DNA of 6,286 bases. Source: an uncultured Clostridia bacterium. Its GTDB lineage: Bacteria > Bacillota > Clostridia > Christensenellales > Borkfalkiaceae. The stretch is taken from the NCBI GenBank assembly GCA_947589585.1, contig CANQCA010000073.1, forward strand, positions 1 to 6,286. The letters run 5' to 3'. The position numbers and the translations under genes were made by a program. Each line of letters starts with the position of its first letter. The first letter of the stretch is position 1. Under the pieces are notes generated by a model. It worked only from the letters and a program-made list of their open reading frames with translations. It had not been told where the DNA came from and made no database searches. Of the stretch, positions 1 to 6,137 are shown piece by piece.

Positions 1-1434
1 GAAGAAGCTCCTGTTGAGGAAGAGGCTCCTGTCGAGGAAGAAGCTCCCGTCGAGGAAGAAGCTCCTGTTGAGGAAGAAGCTCCTGTTGAGGAGGCTCCTG
101 TAGAAGAAGCTCCCGTCGAGGAAGAAGCTCCTGTTGAGGAGGCTCCTGTAGAAGAAGCTCCCGTCGAAGAAGAGGCTCCCGTCGAAGAAGCTCCTGTAGA
201 AGAAGCTCCTGTAGAAGAAGCTCCCGTCGAGGAAGAAGCTCCTGTAGAAGAAGCTCCTGTAGAAGAAGCTCCTGTCGAGGAAGAAGCTCCCGTCGAGGAA
301 GAGGCTCCTGTTGAGGAAGTTCCCGTCGAGGAAGAAGCTCCCGTCGAAGAAGAGGCTCCTGTCGAAGAAGAAGCTCCTGTCGAGGAAGAGGCTCCTGTCG
401 AGGAAGAGGCTCCTGTCGAGGAAGAGGCTCCCGTCGAAGAAGCTCCTGTTGAGGAAGCTCCTGTCGAGGAGGCTCCCGCTGAGGAAGCTCCCGCAGAAGA
501 ACCTGTCGAGGAAGTCATCGTAGAGGAGCCCGCCGAAGAGCCCGCCGAGGAGATCGCGGAAGAACCCGTCGAAGAGATCCCCGCCGAGGAAGTTCTCGAA
601 GAGGTCGCCGAGGAGGCGCCCGTAGAGGAAGCTCCCGTAGAAGAAGCTCCCACCGAAGAGGCGCCCGTAGAGGAAGAGGCTCCCGTCGAGGAAGTTCTCG
701 CCGAGCCTGTCGAAGAGGCGCCTGTTGAAGAAGCTCCCGCGGAAGAGGTCGCTGAGGAAGCGCCCGTCGCGGAGGTTGTCGAGGAAGTCGTCGAAGAGGA
801 GGCTCCCGTTGAAGAGACGCCCGTTGAAGAAGTTCTCGCCGAACCCGCCGAAGAACTCGCCGTTGCAGAAGCGGCAGCCGAAGAGCTCGCCGAAGAGCCC
901 GCCGAAGAGCCCGCTCCGGCAGCAGAAGGCGGAGAAACCGAGATGACGACCCGTCTGAAGCGCAGCTTCACGGCAAAGATCATCGAGAGCGAAGAGAGCA
1001 TCAAGCGCTACTACAGCGACCTCAAGAACGCGCTCCTCAGCTATCCTCAGATGACCTCGCAGGTCAACTGGTCCAACGATCGCTTTGCCTTCAACAACGA
1101 GACGGTCGCCAAGATCGCAGTCCGTGGCAGGACGCTTTGCGTCTACCTCGCTCTCAATCCCGACGAGTTCCCCGAATCCGTCTATCACCAGAAATTCGCG
1201 GGCAACACCAAGATGTACGAGCGCACTCCGCTCATGATGAAGGTCAAGAGCAATGTCGCCCTCAAGCGTTCCATCCGCCTCATCGAGCTCCTCGCAGAGC
1301 GGCTGGGCGTCGTCAAGGAAGAGATCACACCCGTCGATTACGTCTCCATGTATGCGTTCAGGAGCGAAGAAGAACTTCTCGCAGAAGGGCTCATCAAGAC
1401 GGGACTTATGGAGAAGTCCGACCTTAATTTCTAA
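1..1434 (+). CDS. Acidic EAPVE-repeat protein with uncharacterised C-terminal domain (5' partial)
   Basis: The frame is open from the first base to the TAA at 1432-1434, giving 477 visible residues; the true start lies upstream of the window. Visible residues 1-314 contain about 138 Glu by my count, with only Ala, Pro, Val, Ile, Leu, Thr and a few Gly besides: no Lys, Arg, Asp, His or aromatic residue. This part should be disordered or extended and strongly anionic. Residues from about 320 to 465 look globular: an RSFTAKI opening, a RYYSDLKNALLSY helix, a central RGRTLCVYLALNP strand, a KMYERTPLMMKVKS segment and an amphipathic helix RLIELLAERLG. I recall similar domains, often with a KSFTAKL opening, in uncharacterised clostridial proteins, but I know no assigned function. 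The gene ends at a hairpin terminator and looks transcriptionally separate from RNase J. With no N-terminus visible, I cannot say whether it is secreted, membrane-anchored or cytoplasmic. Confidence 0.88.
   Translation, partial: EEAPVEEEAPVEEEAPVEEEAPVEEEAPVEEAPVEEAPVEEEAPVEEAPVEEAPVEEEAPVEEAPVEEAPVEEAPVEEEAPVEEAPVEEAPVEEEAPVEEEAPVEEVPVEEEAPVEEEAPVEEEAPVEEEAPVEEEAPVEEEAPVEEAPVEEAPVEEAPAEEAPAEEPVEEVIVEEPAEEPAEEIAEEPVEEIPAEEVLEEVAEEAPVEEAPVEEAPTEEAPVEEEAPVEEVLAEPVEEAPVEEAPAEEVAEEAPVAEVVEEVVEEEAPVEETPVEEVLAEPAEELAVAEAAAEELAEEPAEEPAPAAEGGETEMTTRLKRSFTAKIIESEESIKRYYSDLKNALLSYPQMTSQVNWSNDRFAFNNETVAKIAVRGRTLCVYLALNPDEFPESVYHQKFAGNTKMYERTPLMMKVKSNVALKRSIRLIELLAERLGVVKEEITPVDYVSMYAFRSEEELLAEGLIKTGLMEKSDLNF
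7..471 (+). repeat. Near-perfect in-frame tandem array, 28 units of APVEE / APVEEE
   Basis: I count 28 consecutive coding units: 13 of five codons (APVEE, 15 bp) and 15 of six codons (APVEEE, 18 bp), with a single protein-level substitution (VPVEEE near 319-336). Units differ mainly at synonymous third positions, for example CCT/CCC, GTT/GTC/GTA and GAA/GAG. All units are multiples of three, so copy-number change keeps the frame. High identity at the DNA level suggests recent expansion by slippage or unequal recombination. Copy number is likely to vary between strains and to be hard to assemble from short reads. Confidence 0.93.
472..930 (+). repeat. Degenerate continuation of the acidic repeat
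   Basis: The same pattern of a hydrophobic/Pro segment followed by EE continues but decays. Units become APAEE, PVEE, VIVEE, PAEE, IAEE, IPAEE, VLEE, VVEE, TPVEE and LAEE, with lengths of four to six residues. Codon choice shifts from GCT/CCT/GTT toward GCG/GCC/CCC/CTC. The composition stays Glu-rich and free of basic residues up to the junction with the folded domain (PAPAAEGGETE just before 943). It reads as an older version of the array at 7-471. Confidence 0.85.
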
Positions 1435-1471
1435 CCCGATCGCGGATTGTAGGCTCGGATTCAGAAAAGAT

Positions 1472-1502
1472 GCGGAGAGCTGACTTTCGGCTCTCCGCTT
1501 TA
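1472..1502 (+). terminator. Probable intrinsic terminator after the repeat-protein gene
   Basis: GCGGAGAGC (1472-1480) and GCTCTCCGC (1490-1498) form a perfect 9-bp stem with a 9-base loop, starting 37 bases after the stop codon. The following tract is only TTTA, so termination may be incomplete and some read-through into RNase J is possible. Confidence 0.7.
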
Positions 1503-1511
1503 TCATATTGT

Positions 1512-1517
1512 AAGGAG
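1512..1517 (+). promoter_or_regulatory. Ribosome binding site deciding the RNase J TTG start
   Basis: AAGGAG lies 6 bases upstream of TTG at 1524-1526. The only in-frame ATG upstream (1470) overlaps the 5' arm of the terminator hairpin and has no ribosome binding site, so the TTG is the better start. Confidence 0.8.
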
Positions 1518-1523
1518 CAAGCA

Positions 1524-3641
1524 TTGAACCGACAAAAACCGGGAAACACACCCAAAGAAAAAGGGCAGGACGCGCAGAGCACGATCAAAAGCAAGATCGA
1601 AGCCTATGCCCGCGGCCGCCGGAATATACCCAATACACGGAGCCTCGGCGAAGAGAGAACGCCTGAGGCGATGCAGGAAGCGGGATTCACCCCCCGCCGC
1701 CCTTCCCATGCCAAGGGGAGGGGAACAAAGATCACGATCACCAAAGCCGCGGCAGGGCGCTCGGATGCGCCGACGAAAAACACCCATACCATGCCCAAGA
1801 AGGGAGCTTCGCAAACGGCTGCTCCCGCCCCGAAGGCTCCCCCGAAGACAGCCCAAAACGCATCTTCCAAGGCGGCCGGGAGGCCATCCGGAAAACCCGC
1901 TCCTGAGCCCGCTGCCAAGGCAAAGGCCGTGCCGGCTTCAACCGCGGCCCCGGGGAAAGAGAAAGAAGGGCGCTCCAAGGCAAAAAAGCCCGTCAGGATC
2001 TTATTCTTCGGCGGTGTGGGCGAGATCGGCAAGAACATGACGGCCATCGAGTTCGGTAGCGACATCATCGTCATCGATGCGGGCATCATCTTCCCCACGG
2101 AGGATATGCCGGGGATCGACCTCGTCTTCCCCGAGATCACCTATCTTACGGCCAACAAGCAGAAGATCCGCGGCGTATTCTTAACCCACGGCCACGAGGA
2201 CCACATCGGCGGCGTTCCATACCTCATGAAGGAGCTTCTGCCCGATACCCCCGTATATGGCACCAAACTCACGCTCGCCCTCGTCGATAATAAGCTGCGC
2301 GAGCACCGCTTGAGCCATGTGAACCTCGTCACGGTGAAGCCCAAAGACCGCATCAAGGCGGGGGCATTCTTCGTGAATATCGTCAACGTGAACCACTCCA
2401 TCGCGGGGGCGACGGCGCTTGCCATCGAGACGCCCTATGGCATCATTTTCCACAGCGGCGACTTCAAGATCGATCTCACGCCCGTCGCGGGCAGTCCCAT
2501 CGACCTCAAAGAAATTGCGGAATACGGCAAGCGCGGAGTGCTTTTGTACCTCGGCGAATCCACCAATATCGAGCGGCCGGGGTATACCATGTCCGAGAAG
2601 GTGGTGGGAACGACGCTCGAGCACCTCTTTGCGGAGCACGCAGATCGGCGCATCATCATCGCCACGTTTGCCTCGAATGTGCACCGTCTGCAACAGATCA
2701 TCGATATCGCGGCCAAGTTCCGCCGCAAGGTCGCCCTCTCGGGGCGGAGCATGCTCTCCGTCGTCGATGCGGCCGCCAAGATTGGCGAGATCACCATTCC
2801 CGAGGGCATGCTCGTCGATGTGGAGAAGGTGAAAAATTTCTACGACCGCGAGATCGTCATCGTCTCCACGGGCTCACAGGGGGAACCCATGTCCGCGCTC
2901 ACCCGCATGGCGGCGGGCGAATTCAACCAAGTCACCATCGGCGAGAACGATACGATTATCATTTCGGCGAGCCCCATCCCGGGCAACGAGCGCATGATCT
3001 GGGGCGTCATCAATAACCTCACAAAGCTTGGCGCGAAGGTGGTCTACGAGAGCCTCGAGAAGATCCACGTCTCGGGCCACGCCTGCGAGGAGGAGCATAA
3101 GATCATCCACGCGCTCTTATCCCCCAAATTTTTCATCCCCATCCATGGGGAATACCGGCACTTAAAGCGCCATGCCGCGCTTGCAGAGGAGCTGGGAATG
3201 TCTCAAAGCTGCATCTTCATCCCCGAGATCGGTTCGTGCGCAGAGGTCACGGATACGACGCTGAAGCGCGGGGAGAACTTCCCTGCGGGCGCCCGCCTTA
3301 TCGACGGGAGCGGGTTCGAAGATCTCGGCACGAGCGAAGTACTCAAGGACAGAGTCCGTATGGCCGAGGAAGGGCTCTTCATCATCGGCGTCACTCTCTC
3401 GGGCGGCAGCATCGTAGGCGGCGTTGAAATCGAGAGCAAGGGCTTTGTCTTTGCCGACGAAAAGGAGGAGCGCGAGACGCTTCGCGAGCTCAAAAGTATT
3501 GCCGAACGTGCCGTGGAGGGCGTCCCGATGGGGGCGAGCCTTCCCGAGATCGAAGGCGCTCTCCGCCGTGCGGCTAAGAATTTCATCTTCAAACGCACCA
3601 AACAGTCCCCGCTGATCGTTCCCATCGTCAACGAGGTCTGA
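1524..3641 (+). CDS. rnj: Ribonuclease J with long basic N-terminal extension
   Basis: A 705-residue protein from the TTG start. RNase J is a metallo-beta-lactamase/beta-CASP nuclease with 5'-to-3' exonuclease and endonuclease activity in mRNA decay and rRNA maturation. The core begins at about residue 157 (VRILFFGGVGEIGKNM). The zinc motif HGHEDH gives H222, H224, D226 and H227. Further landmarks are NHSIAG (H291), FHSGDFKID (H310, D313), GESTN (about 344-348), FASNVHR (382-388), TGSQGEPMSA (449-458), HVSGHA (515-520) and FIPIHGEYRHL (H541), in the expected order. The core of about 549 residues matches a full-length RNase J (B. subtilis J1 is about 555). Residues 1-156 are Ala/Pro/Lys/Arg-rich low-complexity sequence, probably disordered and possibly RNA- or partner-binding (inference). 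It follows a terminator and leads a probable operon; the next gene starts 29 bases after its stop. Confidence 0.96.
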   Translation: MNRQKPGNTPKEKGQDAQSTIKSKIEAYARGRRNIPNTRSLGEERTPEAMQEAGFTPRRPSHAKGRGTKITITKAAAGRSDAPTKNTHTMPKKGASQTAAPAPKAPPKTAQNASSKAAGRPSGKPAPEPAAKAKAVPASTAAPGKEKEGRSKAKKPVRILFFGGVGEIGKNMTAIEFGSDIIVIDAGIIFPTEDMPGIDLVFPEITYLTANKQKIRGVFLTHGHEDHIGGVPYLMKELLPDTPVYGTKLTLALVDNKLREHRLSHVNLVTVKPKDRIKAGAFFVNIVNVNHSIAGATALAIETPYGIIFHSGDFKIDLTPVAGSPIDLKEIAEYGKRGVLLYLGESTNIERPGYTMSEKVVGTTLEHLFAEHADRRIIIATFASNVHRLQQIIDIAAKFRRKVALSGRSMLSVVDAAAKIGEITIPEGMLVDVEKVKNFYDREIVIVSTGSQGEPMSALTRMAAGEFNQVTIGENDTIIISASPIPGNERMIWGVINNLTKLGAKVVYESLEKIHVSGHACEEEHKIIHALLSPKFFIPIHGEYRHLKRHAALAEELGMSQSCIFIPEIGSCAEVTDTTLKRGENFPAGARLIDGSGFEDLGTSEVLKDRVRMAEEGLFIIGVTLSGGSIVGGVEIESKGFVFADEKEERETLRELKSIAERAVEGVPMGASLPEIEGALRRAAKNFIFKRTKQSPLIVPIVNEV

Positions 3642-3670
3642 AACAGTCATTTCGGATAAGGAGGAGGTAC

Positions 3671-4291
3671 ATGAAGAAGAATCTCACAGTGATGTGCGCC
3701 CTTTTGGGTGCCTGTACGGTGTGCTCCATCGTCGTCGCGGCATTGGGTTTTGCCTTCGACATCCTTGCTCTCGGCGTCATCGGGTGCATCGCCGCGGCGG
3801 CCTCGCTTTGGTTCTTTGCGGGGACCATCTATCGCGACGTCGTCTATACCCGCACGATCGCCTGTTTCGATGAGAAGAACTTCTCCAAGGCACGGGATAT
3901 CATCGACCGCGCCGAGAGGAATCAGTTCTTCTATCCCATCGTCCGCGTGCTCGTCTTTCAGCTCGGCCTGCGCACATCCATCGGGCTCGACGACATGACG
4001 GAAGCCGTCCGCTACATCGAATCGCTTCGCGCGCTCGGGGGGAACGAATGGCGGTATAAGACATCATATTTTCTCATCATGATCTACCTCGATTGGGAGG
4101 ACGTCACGGCGGCGAGGGCGGAATATACCGAATTTTCGGACGCGTGCGGAGCGAGCGATCTCTTCCGCGAACAGCTCGGGATCCTCGACGGCATCTTCTC
4201 CCACATCGACGGCGAGGGCGGCGATATGCCCGAGGCGGCGGAGCGTTCGGAATACCCCGTCGTTCACCGCGTCATCGCGAAATATTGCTGA
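3671..4291 (+). CDS. Two-helix membrane protein with soluble helical C-terminal region, function unknown
   Basis: A 206-residue protein. The start is well supported by AAGGAGGAGG at 3658-3667, just before the ATG. Two hydrophobic segments, residues about 6-28 and 31-53, form an N-terminal hairpin; with MKK in front, both ends are predicted cytoplasmic. The remainder is helical and mostly hydrophilic. FDEKNFSKARDIIDRAERN (about 66-84), the stretch around 105-119 (GLDDMTEAVRYIESL) and the one around 139-155 (YLDWEDVTAARAEYTEF) have the spacing of degenerate TPR-like helix pairs, though no clear TPR consensus is present. I do not recognise the family. It lies 29 bases after RNase J, and its TGA overlaps the ATG of the trmR-like gene by one base, so translation of the two is probably coupled. 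A scaffold at the membrane is possible, but that is only inference. Confidence 0.88.
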   Translation: MKKNLTVMCALLGACTVCSIVVAALGFAFDILALGVIGCIAAAASLWFFAGTIYRDVVYTRTIACFDEKNFSKARDIIDRAERNQFFYPIVRVLVFQLGLRTSIGLDDMTEAVRYIESLRALGGNEWRYKTSYFLIMIYLDWEDVTAARAEYTEFSDACGASDLFREQLGILDGIFSHIDGEGGDMPEAAERSEYPVVHRVIAKYC

Positions 4292-4865
4292 TGGAAGCAA
4301 AAATGCGCCTTCTCGCCCTTCGCGAAGAGGCAAAAAAGGGGCGGGATCCGACCTGCACGGATGAGACGCTGGAGCTTCTCCTGTGCCTCTCGAAGGGGGC
4401 GGAGCGCATCCTCGAGATCGGGGCGGCGGAGGGCCTCACATCCATCGCCCTGCATCTCAATACGGGGGCGAAGGTGACCGCCATAGAAAAGGATCCCGCA
4501 AGGTGCAAAAAAGCGCGGGAGAATATCCGTGCCTTCGGAGCCGAAGCCTTTATCGACCTTCTCGAAGGAGACGCGGGGGAGATCCTTCCCTGTCTCGATG
4601 GCTCCTTCGGCCTTATCTTTCTGGATGGGCCCAAGGCGCAGTACAGGCGGTATTTTTCCGACTGCAAACGGCTGCTTGCCTCTGGCGGCGTGCTCGTCTC
4701 GGACGATATCCTCCTCTTCGGCTGGTGGAAGGCGGGGCTCCGAATAAGCGCAGGATGCTTATCGAGCATATCCGTGAATACCTTGCAATGCTTCAGGCCG
4801 ACCCCGATCTGGAGACGGAGATCTATCATATCGGCGAAGGGGTCGCCGTCAGTAAACGAAAATAA
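4291..4865 (+). pseudogene. trmR: TrmR-like tRNA 5-hydroxyuridine methyltransferase, frame broken near 4723-4737
   Basis: The first 145 residues read as a class I SAM-dependent O-methyltransferase of the TrmR/YrrM type. Visible are the SAM loop ILEIGAAEG (about 40-48), the acidic ribose-binding position in AIEKDP (64-69), GDAGEILP, the metal/catalytic segment FLDGPKAQY (110-118) and GGVLVSDD (132-139). After LLFGW the expected C-terminus continues one frame back: VEGGAPNKRRMLIEHIREYL, ending GEGVAVSKRK with TAA at 4863-4865. One missing G in TGGTGG (4723-4728) or in GGGG (4734-4737) explains this; restored length is about 191 residues. Unshifted, the frame runs to 5025, past the trhP start, with nonsense sequence. 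The gene starts at ATG 4291, overlapping the upstream TGA by one base; an in-frame ATG at 4303 is an alternative. TrmR methylates ho5U34 of tRNA to mo5U, which fits the downstream trhP. It may be a true mutation or a sequencing error. Confidence 0.85.
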
Positions 4866-4871
4866 AAGTAT

Positions 4872-4894
4872 CGCCCGCCGCACTGCGGCGGGCG
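4872..4894 (+). promoter_or_regulatory. GC-rich hairpin in the trmR-trhP gap
   Basis: CGCCCGCCGC (4872-4881) and GCGGCGGGCG (4885-4894) pair over 10 bp around a 3-base ACT loop. It starts 6 bases after the restored trmR stop and ends 9 bases before the trhP ATG. No T-tract follows (CTCAAAACT), so it is not a standard intrinsic terminator for the + strand. It occupies the place where a ribosome binding site would normally be, suggesting a role in translation, attenuation or transcript end protection (inference). Confidence 0.6.
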
Positions 4895-4903
4895 CTCAAA
4901 ACT

Positions 4904-6091
4904 ATGAAAGCAGAACTTCTCGCCCCCGCGGGCAACCTCAAAAAACTAAAGCTCGCCCTCTACTTCGGCGCGGACGCTGTCTACCTCGGCGGCAAGAATT
5001 TTTCCCTCCGCACTTTCGCGGATAATTTCACCGAAAAAGAGCTTGCAGACGGCATTGCCTATACCCATGCCCGCGGGGGAAGGGTGTATGCCGCCGTCAA
5101 CATCTTCGCAAAGAACGAAGATTTTCCCGCACTTGAACGCCATTTGAGGCTCCTCGAAGCGCTCGGGGCAGACGGCGTTCTCGTCTCCGATTTGGGCGTT
5201 TTCCGCCTCGCAAGAAAGGTCGCACCCGCTCTTCCCATCCATATCTCGACGCAGGCGAACACTTTGAATGCGGAGGCTGCGAAGATGTGGTACGAGCTCG
5301 GGGCAAGCCGCGTCGTGCTCGGCCGCGAGCTCTCCTTAGAGGAGATCTCGGCCATCCATGAGGCGGTCCCGAAGCTCGAACTCGAGGCCTTCATCCACGG
5401 CGCCATGTGCATCTCGTACAGCGGCAGGTGCTACCTTTCCGACTATCTGGAGGGGAGAAGCTCCAACCGCGGCGCCTGTGCCCAGCCCTGCCGCGACGCA
5501 TACGAACTCAGGCGCATAAAGGGGGGCGAAGTGCTCCCCCTCGAAGAGGACGGAAGGGGGGTCTACCTCCTCAACAGCAGGGATCTCAACATGGCGAAAT
5601 ACCTTCCCGATCTCGCCGCCGCGGGAGTGTGTTCCTTTAAGATCGAAGGCAGGATGAAGAGCGAGTACTACCTCGCCACGACGGTCAATTCTTACCGCCG
5701 CATCTTGGACATGGGGTGGTCGGATGCGCTCGGCGAGGAACTCGAGACGCTCACGCACAGGCAGTACACGACGGCCTACGCCTTCGGGAAAAACAGCGAG
5801 ACCGTCTCCGCGGACGGCTCCCAGGTTGCGGGGACGTGTGAATTTGTCGCCATCGTCTTGAGCCATGAAAACGGCAGAGCCGAGGTGGAGATGCGCAGCC
5901 GTTTCCACGAGGGGGACGTTTTGGAAGTACTCTCTCCCACAGAGAACTTTGCAAAGCGGGTCGAGGTCATAGACCTTCGCAACATCGGGGGCGAACTATG
6001 CCCCGACGCCAAGCTCGTTCAGGCGAGGTACACCTTCTCCTGCCCTTTGCCCCTGCAAAGCGGAGATATCCTTCGCCGCCGCAACAGGTAG
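4904..6091 (+). CDS. trhP: U32-family protein, TrhP-type tRNA uridine-34 hydroxylation factor
   Basis: A 395-residue protein. The N-terminus, ELLAPAGNLKKLKLALYFGA followed by DAVYLGGKNFSLR, is typical of U32 proteins and fixes the ATG at 4904. The family signature E-x-F-x2-G-[SA]-x-C-x4-G-x-C-x-x-S is complete at residues 161-179, with C169 and C176. C192 and C196 follow (RGACAQPCR), then CSFKIEGRMKSEYY at about 243-256. This Cys cluster is the part associated with an iron-sulfur centre in TrhP-type proteins. Although the family is called peptidase U32, its characterised members YegQ/TrhP (E. coli) and YrrN/YrrO (B. subtilis) are required for ho5U34 formation in tRNA, a prephenate-dependent route. 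Adjacency to a trmR-like gene supports that role over proteolysis. It is slightly shorter than the homologues I recall (about 420-450), ending soon after PLPLQSGDILRRR. No clear Shine-Dalgarno is visible, only the preceding hairpin. Confidence 0.9.
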   Translation: MKAELLAPAGNLKKLKLALYFGADAVYLGGKNFSLRTFADNFTEKELADGIAYTHARGGRVYAAVNIFAKNEDFPALERHLRLLEALGADGVLVSDLGVFRLARKVAPALPIHISTQANTLNAEAAKMWYELGASRVVLGRELSLEEISAIHEAVPKLELEAFIHGAMCISYSGRCYLSDYLEGRSSNRGACAQPCRDAYELRRIKGGEVLPLEEDGRGVYLLNSRDLNMAKYLPDLAAAGVCSFKIEGRMKSEYYLATTVNSYRRILDMGWSDALGEELETLTHRQYTTAYAFGKNSETVSADGSQVAGTCEFVAIVLSHENGRAEVEMRSRFHEGDVLEVLSPTENFAKRVEVIDLRNIGGELCPDAKLVQARYTFSCPLPLQSGDILRRRNR

Positions 6092-6137
6092 GATAAGGGC
6101 CTGCATATCAAAGATACGAGCGTGCATACGATAATGT

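Noticed and set aside
7..471. CRISPR array or other non-coding direct repeats
   Set aside because: Units are contiguous with no unique spacers, are exact multiples of three and keep a coherent coding frame with mostly synonymous differences.
311..946. Lys/Arg/Leu-rich open frames at 311-523 and 725-946 (+ strand)
   Set aside because: They are the repeat read in another frame. Repeat units that are multiples of three keep every frame open and periodic, and the acidic frame is the one continuous with the folded C-terminal domain.
1501..1506. TATCAT as a -10 promoter element for RNase J
   Set aside because: No convincing -35 element is found at 16-18 bases upstream, where the terminator hairpin lies. 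One hexamer match is not enough.
1604..2140. 178-codon open frame on the - strand and other overlapping frames across the RNase J N-terminus
   Set aside because: These are shadows of GC-rich low-complexity coding sequence. The + strand frame leads without a break into an unmistakable RNase J core, and the - strand frame shows no recognisable domain.
4093..4290. A longer upstream start for the methyltransferase within the 4093 open frame
   Set aside because: Residues before ATG 4291 are Arg/Gly-rich, unlike the family, and overlap the end of the membrane-protein gene. The one-base TGATG overlap is a natural start.
4895..5025. The open-frame continuation of the methyltransferase to 5025 as a real C-terminal extension
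   Set aside because: The sequence after the frame break is Arg/Ser/Pro-rich nonsense overlapping trhP, while the correct family C-terminus lies in the -1 frame and ends at 4865.
6130..6135. GATAAT as a -10 element for the last gene
   Set aside because: It lies only 2 bases before the ATG, which would require an almost leaderless transcript, and no -35 match is visible at the right distance.
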